NCBI RefSeq assembly: GCF_024753285.1
Contig: NZ_JANUGW010000025.1
Span: 1 to 64,000 of the forward strand
Origin: Massilia pinisoli
GTDB lineage: Bacteria > Pseudomonadota > Gammaproteobacteria > Burkholderiales > Burkholderiaceae_D
Direction: 5' to 3'
Length of the DNA: 64,000 bases
Of the stretch, positions 16,355-26,281 are shown one piece after another (position 1 is the stretch's first letter; the number at the start of each line of letters is the position of its first letter). The translations under genes and the position numbers were made by a program. The notes beneath the pieces were generated by a model that ran no database searches, had not been told where the DNA came from, and saw only the letters and a program-made list of their open reading frames with translations.

Positions 16355-18615
16355 CGTGCCTTCTCCCGCCCGACAACGTACAGCAGCACGCAGATGGCGG
16401 CATACGGAAGGATCGACAGCAGATCCGAGCTGGCGCCCGCGAAGAACGGATTCATCGCCTCGGCCCACTTGTTCATCGCGTTGTCGAAGTCCGTCATCAC
16501 GCCGGCCGTGATGGCGATGATGATGCCCGCCAACGCGCCGCCTGCGATATAACCCGACGCGAGCAAGGTGCCGGAGCTGCGGTCGCCCGCGGCCTGCATC
16601 TCGTCCGCGCACAGGCCGCTGTACTGCGGCAGCGTGTTGTTGCGGCGGTCGACGAGCCAGCGGATGATGCCGCCGATCGCGATCGGCAACGTGGACACGA
16701 GCGGCAGGTACACGCCCACCGTGAACGCGAGCGACGCGACGCCGGACATCTCCAGCACGACGGCCACCATCACGCCGAACAGCACCAAGGTCCACGGCAG
16801 CTGGTGGTCGAGGATGCCCTTGATGATGTAGGACATCAGCACGGCCTTCGGCGCGTCGTATTTCTTGACTTCGGAGCCGTCCGGGCGCGTGTGGAACTGG
16901 CCGTTGATGCCGGGGTCGACAAGGTAGGCGAGCGTACCGTCGGCGCGCACGAGGTATTTGCCGGCCGGGCCGCCCGTCGTGTCGGTCTTTTGCCAGACCT
17001 TGTACGTGGCGTGGTCGCTGGCGGCCTGCGGGCCTTGCAGCTGCATCGTGTCCGTCAGCCGGGACGCATCCGTCGTCACGTGCGGCGCCACCTGCGCGGC
17101 CGGCACGTACACGGTGCCCGCCTCGTTCAACTTCAACAGGATCGGGCCCAGGATCAGGGCGGATGCCAACGCGCCGACCAGGATCGCGTACTGCTGCAGC
17201 CGCGGCGTGGAGCCGACGAGGAAGCCCGTCTTGAGGTCTTGCGACGTCGTGCCCGCATTGCTCGCGGCGATGCAGACGATGGCGCCGACGGACAGCGCCG
17301 TCACGTAGTAGCGCCCGCCCGTCCAGCCCATCACGAGGAAGATCAGGCACGTGAACAGCAACGTGGCGACGGCCATGCCGGAGATCGGGTTCGACGACGA
17401 GCCCACCTCGCCCGTCAGCCGCGACGACACGGTCGAGAACAGGAAGCCGAACACGAGGATCAAGAGCGCGCCCAGCACGTTCATGTGCAGCGGCGTGGCG
17501 AACGTGATGACGGCGATGATGCCCAGGCACCCGATGACGACCCATTTCAGCGGGATGTCCTGTTCGGTGCGCAGCGGCGCGTCGACGGCCGACGCCTTGC
17601 CCGCATTTTTCCCGATCCCTGCCAGTCCGCCCTTCAAGCCGTTCCAGATCGTGGGCAACGAGCGCACGAGCGAGATCAGGCCGCCCGCCGCGACGGCGCC
17701 CGCGCCGATGTACAGCACGTACGCGCTGCGCACGTCGTCCGGGCTCATGTCGCGGATCAGCATCGTGCCCGGCGCCACCGGCACCGTCAGCGCGTCGCCG
17801 AAAAACTTGATCATCGGGATCAACAGGAGGTACGACAGCACGCCGCCGCCCGCCATGATCATCGCGATGCGCGGGCCGATGATGTAGCCCACGCCGAGCA
17901 GCTCGGGCGAGATCTCGGCACCGGCCGAACCGGCCTTCAGCGGCGCGTCGAACACGAAGTTGACGGTGTCCTTCCACAGCTTCAGCGAGATGTTGAGGAC
18001 CTTGTACAGCAAGCCGAGGCCAAAGCCGCCGAAGATGATGAAGGCGCGCATGCGCGCTTCCTTCGCCTCGTCGGAATCGGCGTCGCGCACTTCGCCCGCG
18101 GCTTCGCGCGACGTCTCCGTCGCCGCGGCCTTCAGCACCTCGGCGCACGCCGTGCCTTCCGGGTATTTCAGTTCGCGGTGCTGGTCGACGATCATCGTGC
18201 GGCGCATGGGGATCATCATGAGGATGCCCAGCAGCCCACCCAGCACGCCGACGAGCATGACGCGCGAGATCTCCAGGTCGAAGCCGAGGATCATGATGGC
18301 GGGCATCGTGACGCCGAGGCCGAACGCGATCGATTCGCCGGCCGAGCCGGCCGTCTGCGTGATGCTGTTCTCGAGGATCGTCGATTCGCGTCCGCCCACC
18401 TTCTTGGCGAGGCCGAACAGGGTGATCGCGATGACGGCGACAGGGATCGATGCGCTGACGGTGAGGCCCACTTTCAGCACGAGGTACAGCGAGGAGGCAC
18501 CGAAGACCATGCCGAGCACGGTGCCCATGATGAGCGCGCGCCAGGTCAGTTCGGGCAGCTGCGCGGACGCCGGGATGTAGGGCTTGACGTTGGGCGGGCT
18601 GGGGTCGTACGGCAT
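16351..18615 (-). CDS. OPT family oligopeptide transporter
   Basis: Encodes 754 residues from ATG 18615 (GAAGGA upstream; longer open frame upstream runs into the PBP1A promoter). The protein has about 15-16 hydrophobic segments and the OPT signature features: SLYLVLKVGLTVSASIPVAVIAI near the N terminus, a GxxExIAFGLGVTMPAI segment, NPISGMAVATLL and ASNAGTTSQDLKTGFLVG. Prokaryotic OPT members import oligopeptides or metal-peptide complexes through the inner membrane. A soluble insertion (about residues 480-560) is Asp/Thr-rich. The stop codon is contributed by repeat copy C. Confidence 0.93.
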   Translation of the reverse strand: MPYDPSPPNVKPYIPASAQLPELTWRALIMGTVLGMVFGASSLYLVLKVGLTVSASIPVAVIAITLFGLAKKVGGRESTILENSITQTAGSAGESIAFGLGVTMPAIMILGFDLEISRVMLVGVLGGLLGILMMIPMRRTMIVDQHRELKYPEGTACAEVLKAAATETSREAAGEVRDADSDEAKEARMRAFIIFGGFGLGLLYKVLNISLKLWKDTVNFVFDAPLKAGSAGAEISPELLGVGYIIGPRIAMIMAGGGVLSYLLLIPMIKFFGDALTVPVAPGTMLIRDMSPDDVRSAYVLYIGAGAVAAGGLISLVRSLPTIWNGLKGGLAGIGKNAGKASAVDAPLRTEQDIPLKWVVIGCLGIIAVITFATPLHMNVLGALLILVFGFLFSTVSSRLTGEVGSSSNPISGMAVATLLFTCLIFLVMGWTGGRYYVTALSVGAIVCIAASNAGTTSQDLKTGFLVGSTPRLQQYAILVGALASALILGPILLKLNEAGTVYVPAAQVAPHVTTDASRLTDTMQLQGPQAASDHATYKVWQKTDTTGGPAGKYLVRADGTLAYLVDPGINGQFHTRPDGSEVKKYDAPKAVLMSYIIKGILDHQLPWTLVLFGVMVAVVLEMSGVASLAFTVGVYLPLVSTLPIAIGGIIRWLVDRRNNTLPQYSGLCADEMQAAGDRSSGTLLASGYIAGGALAGIIIAITAGVMTDFDNAMNKWAEAMNPFFAGASSDLLSILPYAAICVLLYVVGREKAR

Positions 18616-18805
18616 GAGCGGGGTGTCCTTCAGGCGGGGTATTGTCAAACAGGACTGCCGGGATCGCCGCGCAGGCCTCGAAAGCGTGACTATCTCACAT
18701 GCCGTAGTGGAAGAAAAGCGGATTATAATTTGCGCAGTTTCCCTTTCTTCGCCCGTACTTACGGCCTCCAACGGGTTTTCGGACCCGCATCAAGAGAGTT
18801 CAGTT

Positions 18806-21220
18806 TTGGCAACTACCCGCAAGCCGGCAATGCCGCGCGCCCGCCGCCAGCGCGGCTTCCTGATCCCGGCACTGGCCGTCCTGGCCGCAATCATTGTCCT
18901 GTTCATCGCCGGTGTCGCCGGCTACATCGTGCTCCGCGTGCTGCCGAATGTGCCGCCGCTGGACGCCGTCACCGACTACCGGCCCAAGATTCCGCTGCGC
19001 GTCTACACGGCAGACAACGTCCTCATCGGCGAGTTCGGCGAAGAGCATCGCGATTTCGTGCCGATCAAGAAGATCCCCGACCTGATGAAGAAATCGCTGC
19101 TCGCCATCGAGGACGCGCGCTTCTACGAGCACGGCGCGATCGACTGGAAGCGCGCGATGGGCGCCGTCGGCTCGAACCTGCGCGGCGGCTTCGGCGCGGG
19201 CGGCGCGTCGACGATCACGATGCAGGTGGCGCGCAACTTCTTCCTGTCGCGCGAAAAGAAGCTGACGCGCAAGATCAACGAGGTCGCGCTCGCGTACAAG
19301 ATCGAGGCCGCGCTGTCGAAGGACGAGATCCTCGAGCTGTACATGAACCAGATCTACCTGGGCCAGCGCGCATACGGCTTCTCGAGCGCCGCGCGCATCT
19401 ATTTCAACAAGACGCTGGACCAACTGTCCGTCGCCGAGATGGCGATGCTGGCGGGCCTGCCGCAGAACCCGGCGCGCCACAACCCGGTCGCGAATCCGAA
19501 GCGGGCGCGCGAGCGCCAGCACGCGGTGCTGGGCCGCATGCGCGCGCTGGACTACATCACGGAAGAGCAGTACCAGAAGGCGCTGACCGAGCCGCTGCGC
19601 GTCAACACGCGCGGCGCGCAGGAATTCGGCACGCACGCGGAATACGTGGCCGAACTGGCGCGCCAGGCCGTGTACAACCAGTACAAGGAAGACGCGTACA
19701 CGAAAGGCATCAAGGTCTACACGACGATCCTGAAGCCCGAGCAGGACGCCGCCTACGCATCCGTGCGCCGCAACGTGCTGACCTACGACCAGCGCCACGG
19801 CTGGCGCGGTCCGGAAGACCGCATGGAGCTGCCGACCGATCCGACCGAGCGCGAAGACGCGATCAACGAGGTGCTCGGCAAACGGCCCGTCAGCGATGGC
19901 CTGATCCCGGCCGTCGTGCTGTCCGCGACGGGCAAGACGGTGCGCGTGGAAACGGTCGATGGCGACACGGTCGACCTCACGGGCGCCGGCCTGAAATTCG
20001 CGCAGGCGGGCCTGTCGTCCAGCGCCAAGGAAAAGATGCGATTGACGCCGGGCGCCATCATCCGCGTGGCGAAAGACGCGAAAGGCAACTGGAGCGTGAC
20101 GCAGGTGCCGGCGGTGGCGGCGGCGTTCGTCGCCATCGATGCCGATACGGGCGCCTATCACGCGCTGGTCGGCGGCTTCGATTACAACTTCCAGAAATTC
20201 AACCACGTGACGCAGGCATGGCGCCAGCCCGGTTCCGGCATGAAGTCGTTCATCTATTCGGCCGCCATCGACAAGGGGTATTCGCCGGGCACGCGCATCC
20301 TCGACGCGCCGCTCGACATGCCGGGCGAAGACGCGGGCAAGACGTGGTCGCCGCAGAACGACGACAACAAGTACGACGGCCCGATCACGTTGCGCCGCGC
20401 GCTGGCCCTGTCGAAGAACGTGCCGTCCGTGCGCCTGCTGCGCGCGATCACGGTGCCGTACGCGCATGAATTCATCGCGAAGTTCGGCTTCGACCTCGAC
20501 CGCCAGCCGAACAACTACACGTTGGCACTTGGCACGGGCGCCGTGACGCCGCTGCAGATGGCGGGCGCCTACGCCGTCTTCGCGAACGGCGGCTACCGCG
20601 TGCAACCGTACCTGATCGCGCGCATCGAGGATGCCGACGGCAAGGTCATCGCCGAGACCAAGCCCGCCGCCGAGCACACGGACGAGCAGCGCGTGCTCGA
20701 TCCGCGCAACGCCTTCATCACGGACAGCATGCTGCGCGACGTGACGCGCTACGGCACGGGCGCGGAAGCGACGAAGGCCCTCGGCCGCACGGACATCGCA
20801 GGCAAGACCGGCACGACGAGCGACGCGATGGACGGCTGGTTCTCCGGCTATGGCGGCAACGTGGTCGCCGTCGCGTGGATGGGCTACGACGATCCGAAAT
20901 CGCTGGGCGGGAAGGAATTCGGCGCCACCGTCGCGCTGCCGATCTGGATCGACTACATGCGCGTGGCGCTGGCGAAGAAGCCGCCGCAGGACGAGCGTCC
21001 GCAGCCGGAGGGCGTCGTGCGCGAGAACGACGACTGGGTCTACGCGGAATTCGCCGAGACGCCGACCTTGAACAGCATCGACCTCGACCAGGCGCCCGAT
21101 CCGAACGCAGCGCCGCCGGCCGAAGGCACGCCGCCGGGTACGCCGCCCGGTACGCCGCCCGGTACGCCGCCGCAGCAGCCGCAACCCCAGCAACAGCAGC
21201 CGTCGAACACGCTGTTCTGA
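18806..21220 (+). CDS. mrcA: Penicillin-binding protein 1A, bifunctional transglycosylase/transpeptidase
   Basis: Polymerises and cross-links peptidoglycan at the inner membrane. I favour the TTG at 18806 (AAGAGAG at 18792-18798, good spacing; 804 residues). ATG 18830 would remove eight residues. One transmembrane helix (~20-45) is followed by the GT51 domain (IEDARFYEHGAIDW, GASTITMQVARNFFL), a linker/OB-like insert and the transpeptidase domain. The transpeptidase domain has SGMK (SxxK), SKN and KTG (AGKTGTTSDAMDG). The C terminus is Pro/Gln-rich with a short tandem PGTP repeat. A TATAAT lies at 18724-18729. It is divergent from the OPT gene. Confidence 0.94.
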   Translation: MATTRKPAMPRARRQRGFLIPALAVLAAIIVLFIAGVAGYIVLRVLPNVPPLDAVTDYRPKIPLRVYTADNVLIGEFGEEHRDFVPIKKIPDLMKKSLLAIEDARFYEHGAIDWKRAMGAVGSNLRGGFGAGGASTITMQVARNFFLSREKKLTRKINEVALAYKIEAALSKDEILELYMNQIYLGQRAYGFSSAARIYFNKTLDQLSVAEMAMLAGLPQNPARHNPVANPKRARERQHAVLGRMRALDYITEEQYQKALTEPLRVNTRGAQEFGTHAEYVAELARQAVYNQYKEDAYTKGIKVYTTILKPEQDAAYASVRRNVLTYDQRHGWRGPEDRMELPTDPTEREDAINEVLGKRPVSDGLIPAVVLSATGKTVRVETVDGDTVDLTGAGLKFAQAGLSSSAKEKMRLTPGAIIRVAKDAKGNWSVTQVPAVAAAFVAIDADTGAYHALVGGFDYNFQKFNHVTQAWRQPGSGMKSFIYSAAIDKGYSPGTRILDAPLDMPGEDAGKTWSPQNDDNKYDGPITLRRALALSKNVPSVRLLRAITVPYAHEFIAKFGFDLDRQPNNYTLALGTGAVTPLQMAGAYAVFANGGYRVQPYLIARIEDADGKVIAETKPAAEHTDEQRVLDPRNAFITDSMLRDVTRYGTGAEATKALGRTDIAGKTGTTSDAMDGWFSGYGGNVVAVAWMGYDDPKSLGGKEFGATVALPIWIDYMRVALAKKPPQDERPQPEGVVRENDDWVYAEFAETPTLNSIDLDQAPDPNAAPPAEGTPPGTPPGTPPGTPPQQPQPQQQQPSNTLF

Positions 21221-21238
21221 CGGTTTGATTCTCCCCCG

Positions 21239-21265
21239 ACGGGCCGCCGCGTGCGGCCCGTTTTT
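21239..21265 (+). terminator. Intrinsic terminator after PBP1A gene
   Basis: ACGGGCCGC (21239-21247), loop CGCGT, GCGGCCCGT (21253-21261) and T-tract to 21265. Confidence 0.9.
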
Positions 21266-21402
21266 CATTAGCGAACCGCCAACCGCATTGCCACAAATTC
21301 AAGAGATCGTCCGTCCAGTCCTACATCTCTGTACGAATTCATCCTATTTCGAAAGGGCATCGCAGCCTCCATGATGGCGTCACTTTTTACAAAGGAGTCA
21401 AC

Positions 21403-21708
21403 ATGAAAAAGTACCAAGCCCTTATCATCGGCGGCCTGATGGCCTTCGGCCTGGCGGCATGCAGCTCGACCGGCACCCACAGCGACGCGACCGGCAGCTC
21501 CTCGTCGGGCACCACGTCCAGCGGCAGCAGCTCGGGGTCGAGCGCGACGGGCACGTCGGAATCCGGCACCATGGGCACCTCGGGTAACGGCGCGTCCGGT
21601 ACGTCGAGCAATGCGCCGACCGGCACCTCCGCCGTCGGCACCGGCAACTCGGACGCGACCGGCCAGGGCACCAACCCCGCACCGGCGCAGACCACCGGCA
21701 ATCACTGA
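21403..21708 (+). CDS. Small Ser/Gly/Thr-rich lipoprotein
   Basis: Encodes 101 residues. A type II signal peptide ends in the lipobox LAAC (Cys at residue 19), so the mature protein is probably a lipid-anchored envelope protein. Everything after the Cys is low-complexity Ser, Gly, Thr and Ala with scattered Asp, likely disordered. A strong AAAGGAG ribosome-binding site supports expression. No family recognised. Confidence 0.8.
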   Translation: MKKYQALIIGGLMAFGLAACSSTGTHSDATGSSSSGTTSSGSSSGSSATGTSESGTMGTSGNGASGTSSNAPTGTSAVGTGNSDATGQGTNPAPAQTTGNH

Positions 21709-21714
21709 TCGCCG

Positions 21715-21740
21715 CCGTCCGGCCGACCGGGGCCGGACGG
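21715..21740 (+). terminator. Strong hairpin after the lipoprotein gene
   Basis: CCGTCCGGCC (21715-21724) pairs with GGCCGGACGG (21731-21740) over a 6-base loop. No T-tract follows, so intrinsic termination is uncertain. Confidence 0.45.
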
Positions 21741-21820
21741 CCTGCCCAGCGCAGGGCAACCGTGACGTTGTTCGACTATAATGGACGCTCGTCCTGACGA
21801 TCCCGAACCGCACAGCGTCA

Positions 21821-24800
21821 ATGCCCTTCGATCTCTCCAAGCACCTACCCAAACCCGGAACCCGTTTCGCCCTGCCCCAGTTGCATGGCTCGTCCGATGC
21901 CTATTCGCTCGCCGTCGCCGCCCTTGCGCTGAAAGACAAGAAGCAGATGCTGACCGTGATCGTCGCGAACGCCAGCGACGGCCAGCGCCTGCTCGATGAA
22001 ATCCCGTGGTTCGCGGACGGCAAGCTGTCGTGCCACTTGCTGCCCGATTGGGAGACCCTCCCATACGACGCGTTCTCGCCGCACCAGGACCTCGTCTCGG
22101 AACGCCTCGCGACCTTGCACGAAATCCGCAATGGCCAGTGCGACGTTCTCGTCGTGCCTGCGACGACCGCGCTCGTGCGCCTCGCGCCGCCCGCGTTCCT
22201 CGCCGCGTACACGTTCTTCTTCCGCCAGGGCGAGCACCTGGACGAGGCGAAGCTCAAGGCGCAGCTGACGCTCGCCGGCTACACGCACGTGACGCAGGTG
22301 ATGTCGCCGGGCGAATATTCCGTGCGCGGCGGCCTGATCGACCTGTTCCCGATGGGCTCCGCGCTGCCGTACCGCCTCGACCTGTTCGGCGACGAGATCG
22401 AGACGATCCGCACGTTCGACGCCGACACGCAGCGCTCGCTGTACCCCGTCAAGGAAGTGCGCCTGCTGCCGGGCCGCGAGTTCCCGATGGACGAACAAGC
22501 GCGCAGCGCATTCCGCGGCCGCTGGCGCGAACGCTTCGAAGGCGACCCGTCGCGCCAGCCGATCTACCGCGACATCGGCAACGGCATCGCGTCCGCGGGC
22601 ATCGAATATTATCTGCCGCTGTTCTTCGACGAGACGGCCACCCTGTTCGACTACCTCCCGGACGACGCATCGCTTGCCCTGGTCGGCGACATCGAAGCAT
22701 CCATCCAGCGCTTCTGGACCGACACGGAATCGCGCTACAAATTCCTCAAGACGGACCGCGACCGCCCGATCCTGGAACCGAAGGAGATCTTCCTCGGCAC
22801 CGAGGACTTCTTCGTGCGGGCCAAGCCCCACGGCCGCTGGGCCATCGCGCGCGACGCGGGCGCGGGCGCTTCCGAACTCTCTGCACCCATCCCCGACATC
22901 GCGGTGAACCGCCGCCTCGACGATCCGCTCGCGAACCTGCGTTCCTACCTCATGCAAGCGGCCGGCAAGCGCGTGATGATCTGCGCGGAATCGGCGGGCC
23001 GACGCGAGACCCTGCAGCAATACTTCAACGAATACAAGTTCGACCTCGGCCCCGTCGAAGGCTTCGACGGCCTGCGCGCGTCGGATGCGAAGGTCGTGCT
23101 TGGTGTCGCGCCGCTGCAGGCCGGCTTCGAGCTGATGGAGGAACGCGCGGGCCACCTCGTGTTCATCACGGAGACGGAGCTGTACGCCGGCTCCGGCCGC
23201 CGCGCCGGCAAGAAGAAACAGGAAGCGGGCTCGCAGGTCGAGTCGATGGTGCGCGACCTGTCCGAGCTGAAGATCGGCGATCCCGTCGTGCACATCAACC
23301 ACGGCATCGGCCGCTACCTGGGCCTCGTCAGCATGGACCTGGGCGAAGGCGAGACGGAATTCCTGCACCTCGAATACGCTAAAGAGTCCAAGCTTTATGT
23401 GCCGGTATCGCAGCTGCACGTGATCTCGCGCTACTCGGGCGCTTCGCCGGACGATGCGCCGCTGCACACGCTGGGCTCGGGCCAGTGGGACAAGGCCAAG
23501 CGCAAGGCGGCGGAACAGGTGCGCGACACGGCGGCGGAACTCCTCAACCTGTACGCCCGCCGGGCCGCGCGCCAGGGCCACGCGTTCGAATATTCCGCCA
23601 CCGACTACGAGAACTTCGCCCAGAGCTTCGGCTTCGACGAGACGCCGGACCAGCGCGCAGCCATCGCCGCCGTCATGCAGGACATGACGTCGGGCCGGCC
23701 GATGGACCGCCTCGTGTGCGGCGACGTCGGCTTCGGCAAGACGGAAGTCGCGCTGCGTGCCGCGTTCATCGCCGTCATGGGCGGCAAGCAGGTCGCGATC
23801 CTCGCGCCGACCACGCTGCTGGCGGAGCAGCACGCGCAGACGTTCTCCGACCGCTTCGCCGACTGGCCCGTGCGGATCGCGGAGCTGTCGCGCTTCCGTA
23901 CCGGCAAGGAGATCAACAACGCGATCAAGGGAATGGCCGACGGCACCGTCGACATCGTGATCGGCACGCATAAACTGCTGTCGCCGGACGTGAAGTTCAC
24001 GCGCCTGGGGCTCGTCATCATCGACGAGGAGCACCGCTTCGGCGTGCGCCAGAAGGAAGCGCTGAAGGCCTTGCGCGCCGAGGTCGACGTGCTCACCTTG
24101 ACCGCCACGCCGATCCCGCGCACCCTGGGCATGGCGCTGGAAGGCTTGCGCGACTTTTCCGTGATCGCGACGGCGCCGCAGAAGCGCCTCGCGATCAAGA
24201 CGTTCGTGCGCGGCGAGGACGGCTCCGTCATCCGCGAAGCCTGTTTGCGCGAACTGAAACGGGGCGGCCAGATCTACTTCCTGCACAACGAAGTCGAGAC
24301 CATCGAGAACCGGCTCGCGATGCTGCGCGAGCTGCTGCCGGAAGCGCGCATCGCCGTCGCACACGGCCAGATGCACGAGCGCGACCTGGAAAAAGTCATG
24401 CGCGATTTCGTCGCGCAGCGCTACAACATCCTGCTGTGCACGACGATCATCGAGACGGGCATCGACGTGCCGACGGCGAACACGATCATCATGCACCGCG
24501 CCGACAAGTTCGGCCTCGCCCAGCTGCACCAGCTGCGCGGCCGCGTGGGCCGTTCCCACCACCAGGCCTATGCCTACCTGCTCGTGAACGACGTGCTCGG
24601 ACTCTCGAAACAGGCGCAGCGCCGGCTCGACGCGATCCAGGCGATGGAAGAACTGGGCAGCGGCTTCTACCTCGCCATGCACGACCTGGAAATCCGCGGC
24701 GCCGGCGAGGTGCTGGGCGAAAACCAGTCGGGCGAGATGCTGGAAGTGGGCTTCCAACTGTACTCCGACATGCTGAACGAAGCCGTGAAGGCGCTGAAGG

Positions 24801-25270
24801 CAGGCCGCGAGCCGGACATGAGCGCGCCGCTGTCGTCGACGACGGAAATCAACCTGCACGTGCCCGCGCTGCTGCCGGCCGACTTCTGCGGCGACGTGCA
24901 CGAGCGCCTGTCGATCTATAAACGCCTCGCGAACTGCGAAGACCAGGGCCGCATCGACGACATGCAGGAAGAGCTGATCGACCGCTTCGGGAAGCTGCCG
25001 GATGCGGTCAAGGCGCTGATCGAGACGCACCGCCTGCGGATCGCCGCGAAGGCCGTCGGCATCGTCAAGATCGACGCGCACGCGGATGCCGCCAGCCTGC
25101 AGTTCATGGAAAAGCCGCCCATCGACCCGATCAAGATCATCACCTTGATCCAGAAGAACCGCCAGGTGAAGCTGGCCGGCCAGGACAAGCTGCGCATCAC
25201 GGCCACCATGCCGGACCTGGCGGCGCGCGTGAACCAGGTCAAGCAGACCATCAAACAACTCCTCGCTTAA
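21821..25270 (+). CDS. mfd: Transcription-repair coupling factor
   Basis: Encodes 1149 residues, the usual Mfd length. Mfd removes stalled RNA polymerase and recruits UvrA. The order is: UvrB-like region (about 1-350) with the LPDWETLPYD and SVRGGLIDLFP motifs; RNA-polymerase-interacting CarD-like domain (~475-560, GDPVVHINHGIGRYLGL); superfamily 2 translocase with Walker A GDVGFGKTEVA, DEEHRFG box and TATPIPRT; conserved QLRGRVGRS; and the C-terminal TRCF domain (LSIYKRLANC). A TATAAT box lies at 21777-21782. serB follows 13 bp after, probably co-transcribed. Confidence 0.97.
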   Translation: MPFDLSKHLPKPGTRFALPQLHGSSDAYSLAVAALALKDKKQMLTVIVANASDGQRLLDEIPWFADGKLSCHLLPDWETLPYDAFSPHQDLVSERLATLHEIRNGQCDVLVVPATTALVRLAPPAFLAAYTFFFRQGEHLDEAKLKAQLTLAGYTHVTQVMSPGEYSVRGGLIDLFPMGSALPYRLDLFGDEIETIRTFDADTQRSLYPVKEVRLLPGREFPMDEQARSAFRGRWRERFEGDPSRQPIYRDIGNGIASAGIEYYLPLFFDETATLFDYLPDDASLALVGDIEASIQRFWTDTESRYKFLKTDRDRPILEPKEIFLGTEDFFVRAKPHGRWAIARDAGAGASELSAPIPDIAVNRRLDDPLANLRSYLMQAAGKRVMICAESAGRRETLQQYFNEYKFDLGPVEGFDGLRASDAKVVLGVAPLQAGFELMEERAGHLVFITETELYAGSGRRAGKKKQEAGSQVESMVRDLSELKIGDPVVHINHGIGRYLGLVSMDLGEGETEFLHLEYAKESKLYVPVSQLHVISRYSGASPDDAPLHTLGSGQWDKAKRKAAEQVRDTAAELLNLYARRAARQGHAFEYSATDYENFAQSFGFDETPDQRAAIAAVMQDMTSGRPMDRLVCGDVGFGKTEVALRAAFIAVMGGKQVAILAPTTLLAEQHAQTFSDRFADWPVRIAELSRFRTGKEINNAIKGMADGTVDIVIGTHKLLSPDVKFTRLGLVIIDEEHRFGVRQKEALKALRAEVDVLTLTATPIPRTLGMALEGLRDFSVIATAPQKRLAIKTFVRGEDGSVIREACLRELKRGGQIYFLHNEVETIENRLAMLRELLPEARIAVAHGQMHERDLEKVMRDFVAQRYNILLCTTIIETGIDVPTANTIIMHRADKFGLAQLHQLRGRVGRSHHQAYAYLLVNDVLGLSKQAQRRLDAIQAMEELGSGFYLAMHDLEIRGAGEVLGENQSGEMLEVGFQLYSDMLNEAVKALKAGREPDMSAPLSSTTEINLHVPALLPADFCGDVHERLSIYKRLANCEDQGRIDDMQEELIDRFGKLPDAVKALIETHRLRIAAKAVGIVKIDAHADAASLQFMEKPPIDPIKIITLIQKNRQVKLAGQDKLRITATMPDLAARVNQVKQTIKQLLA

Positions 25271-25283
25271 CACACAACACACC

Positions 25284-26132
25284 ATGTCCAAGAAGCTCGT
25301 CCTCCAGGGCCCTGGGGCCACCCAGCCCGCACTCGCACAGATCGCTGCCCTCGCCCGCCCGGCACGCACCACCGAACTGCACGCGCACGCGCTGCGCTGC
25401 GACGGCTTCGACTTCACGCCGGAACTGAAGGCGCAAGTCGAGAACGCGGCCCACGGCGCCGGCATCGACGCGACGTTCGTCGATGCGGACCTCACCTTGG
25501 CCGACTTCAAGCTCGTCGCGATGGACATGGACTCCACCTTGATCACTATCGAATGCATCGACGAGATCGCGGACATGCAGGGCCTGAAGGCCGAAGTGTC
25601 GGCGATCACGGAAGCGGCGATGCGCGGCGAGCTCGATTTCGCGGAAAGCCTCACGCGCCGCGTCGCGCTGCTGGAAGGCTTGCCGACGTCCGCACTGGAA
25701 CGCGTGTACGAAGAGCGCCTGCGCATCTCGCTGGGCGGCGAAGCGATGCTGCAGGCCGTGCAGGCCGCGGGCCTGAAGACGCTGCTCGTGTCGGGCGGCT
25801 TCACGTTCTTCACGGAGCGCCTCAAGACGCGCCTCGGCCTCGACTACACGCACGCGAACGTGCTGGAAGCGGCGGGCGGCGTGCTGACCGGTAAAGTCGT
25901 CGGCGGCATCGTCGATGCGGAAGAAAAGAAGCGCACCGTGGAACGCGTGTGCGCGGAGCTGGGCATCGCCACGAAGCAGGCCATCGTCATGGGCGACGGC
26001 GCGAACGACCTCAGGATGATGGGCGTGTCGGGACTGTCCGTGGCGTTCCGCGCCAAGCCCGTCGTGCGGGCGCAGGCCGACGTCGCGCTGAATTTCTCGG
26101 GGCTGGATGGGGTGTTGGCCGTCCTGGGATGA
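25284..26132 (+). CDS. serB: Phosphoserine phosphatase
   Basis: Encodes 282 residues. SerB dephosphorylates phosphoserine in the last step of serine synthesis. HAD motif I is AMDMDSTLI (nucleophile ~residue 77), motif II SGGFTFFTERL, motif III includes the KKR lysine and motif IV is GDGANDLRMM. The ~70-residue N-terminal part is shorter than the ACT-type region of some SerB proteins. It lies 13 bp downstream of mfd with no clear ribosome-binding site. Confidence 0.95.
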   Translation: MSKKLVLQGPGATQPALAQIAALARPARTTELHAHALRCDGFDFTPELKAQVENAAHGAGIDATFVDADLTLADFKLVAMDMDSTLITIECIDEIADMQGLKAEVSAITEAAMRGELDFAESLTRRVALLEGLPTSALERVYEERLRISLGGEAMLQAVQAAGLKTLLVSGGFTFFTERLKTRLGLDYTHANVLEAAGGVLTGKVVGGIVDAEEKKRTVERVCAELGIATKQAIVMGDGANDLRMMGVSGLSVAFRAKPVVRAQADVALNFSGLDGVLAVLG

Positions 26133-26281
26133 TTGCCCGAGCATGGACAGTCTGCAATCCATGTAAAGCCAGGTAAAAGCGCCGGCCATACCCAACAGCT
26201 TCACCGAGCCATGACGTTAAATGCATGGCGCCCGACGCATCGACGCCGTCGGTGCCGCCATTCATTTGACAGGAGAAGACC

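Noticed and set aside
16804-20469. Very long open frame (1221 codons) on the plus strand over the OPT gene and into PBP1A
   Set aside because: It is antisense to the OPT coding region, has biased Arg/His/Asp composition typical of GC-rich shadow frames, and only reads a different frame of a real gene.
21845-25825. 1326-codon minus-strand frame over mfd and serB
   Set aside because: Antisense shadow of mfd; no recognisable domain and composition dominated by Arg, His, Asp, Leu.
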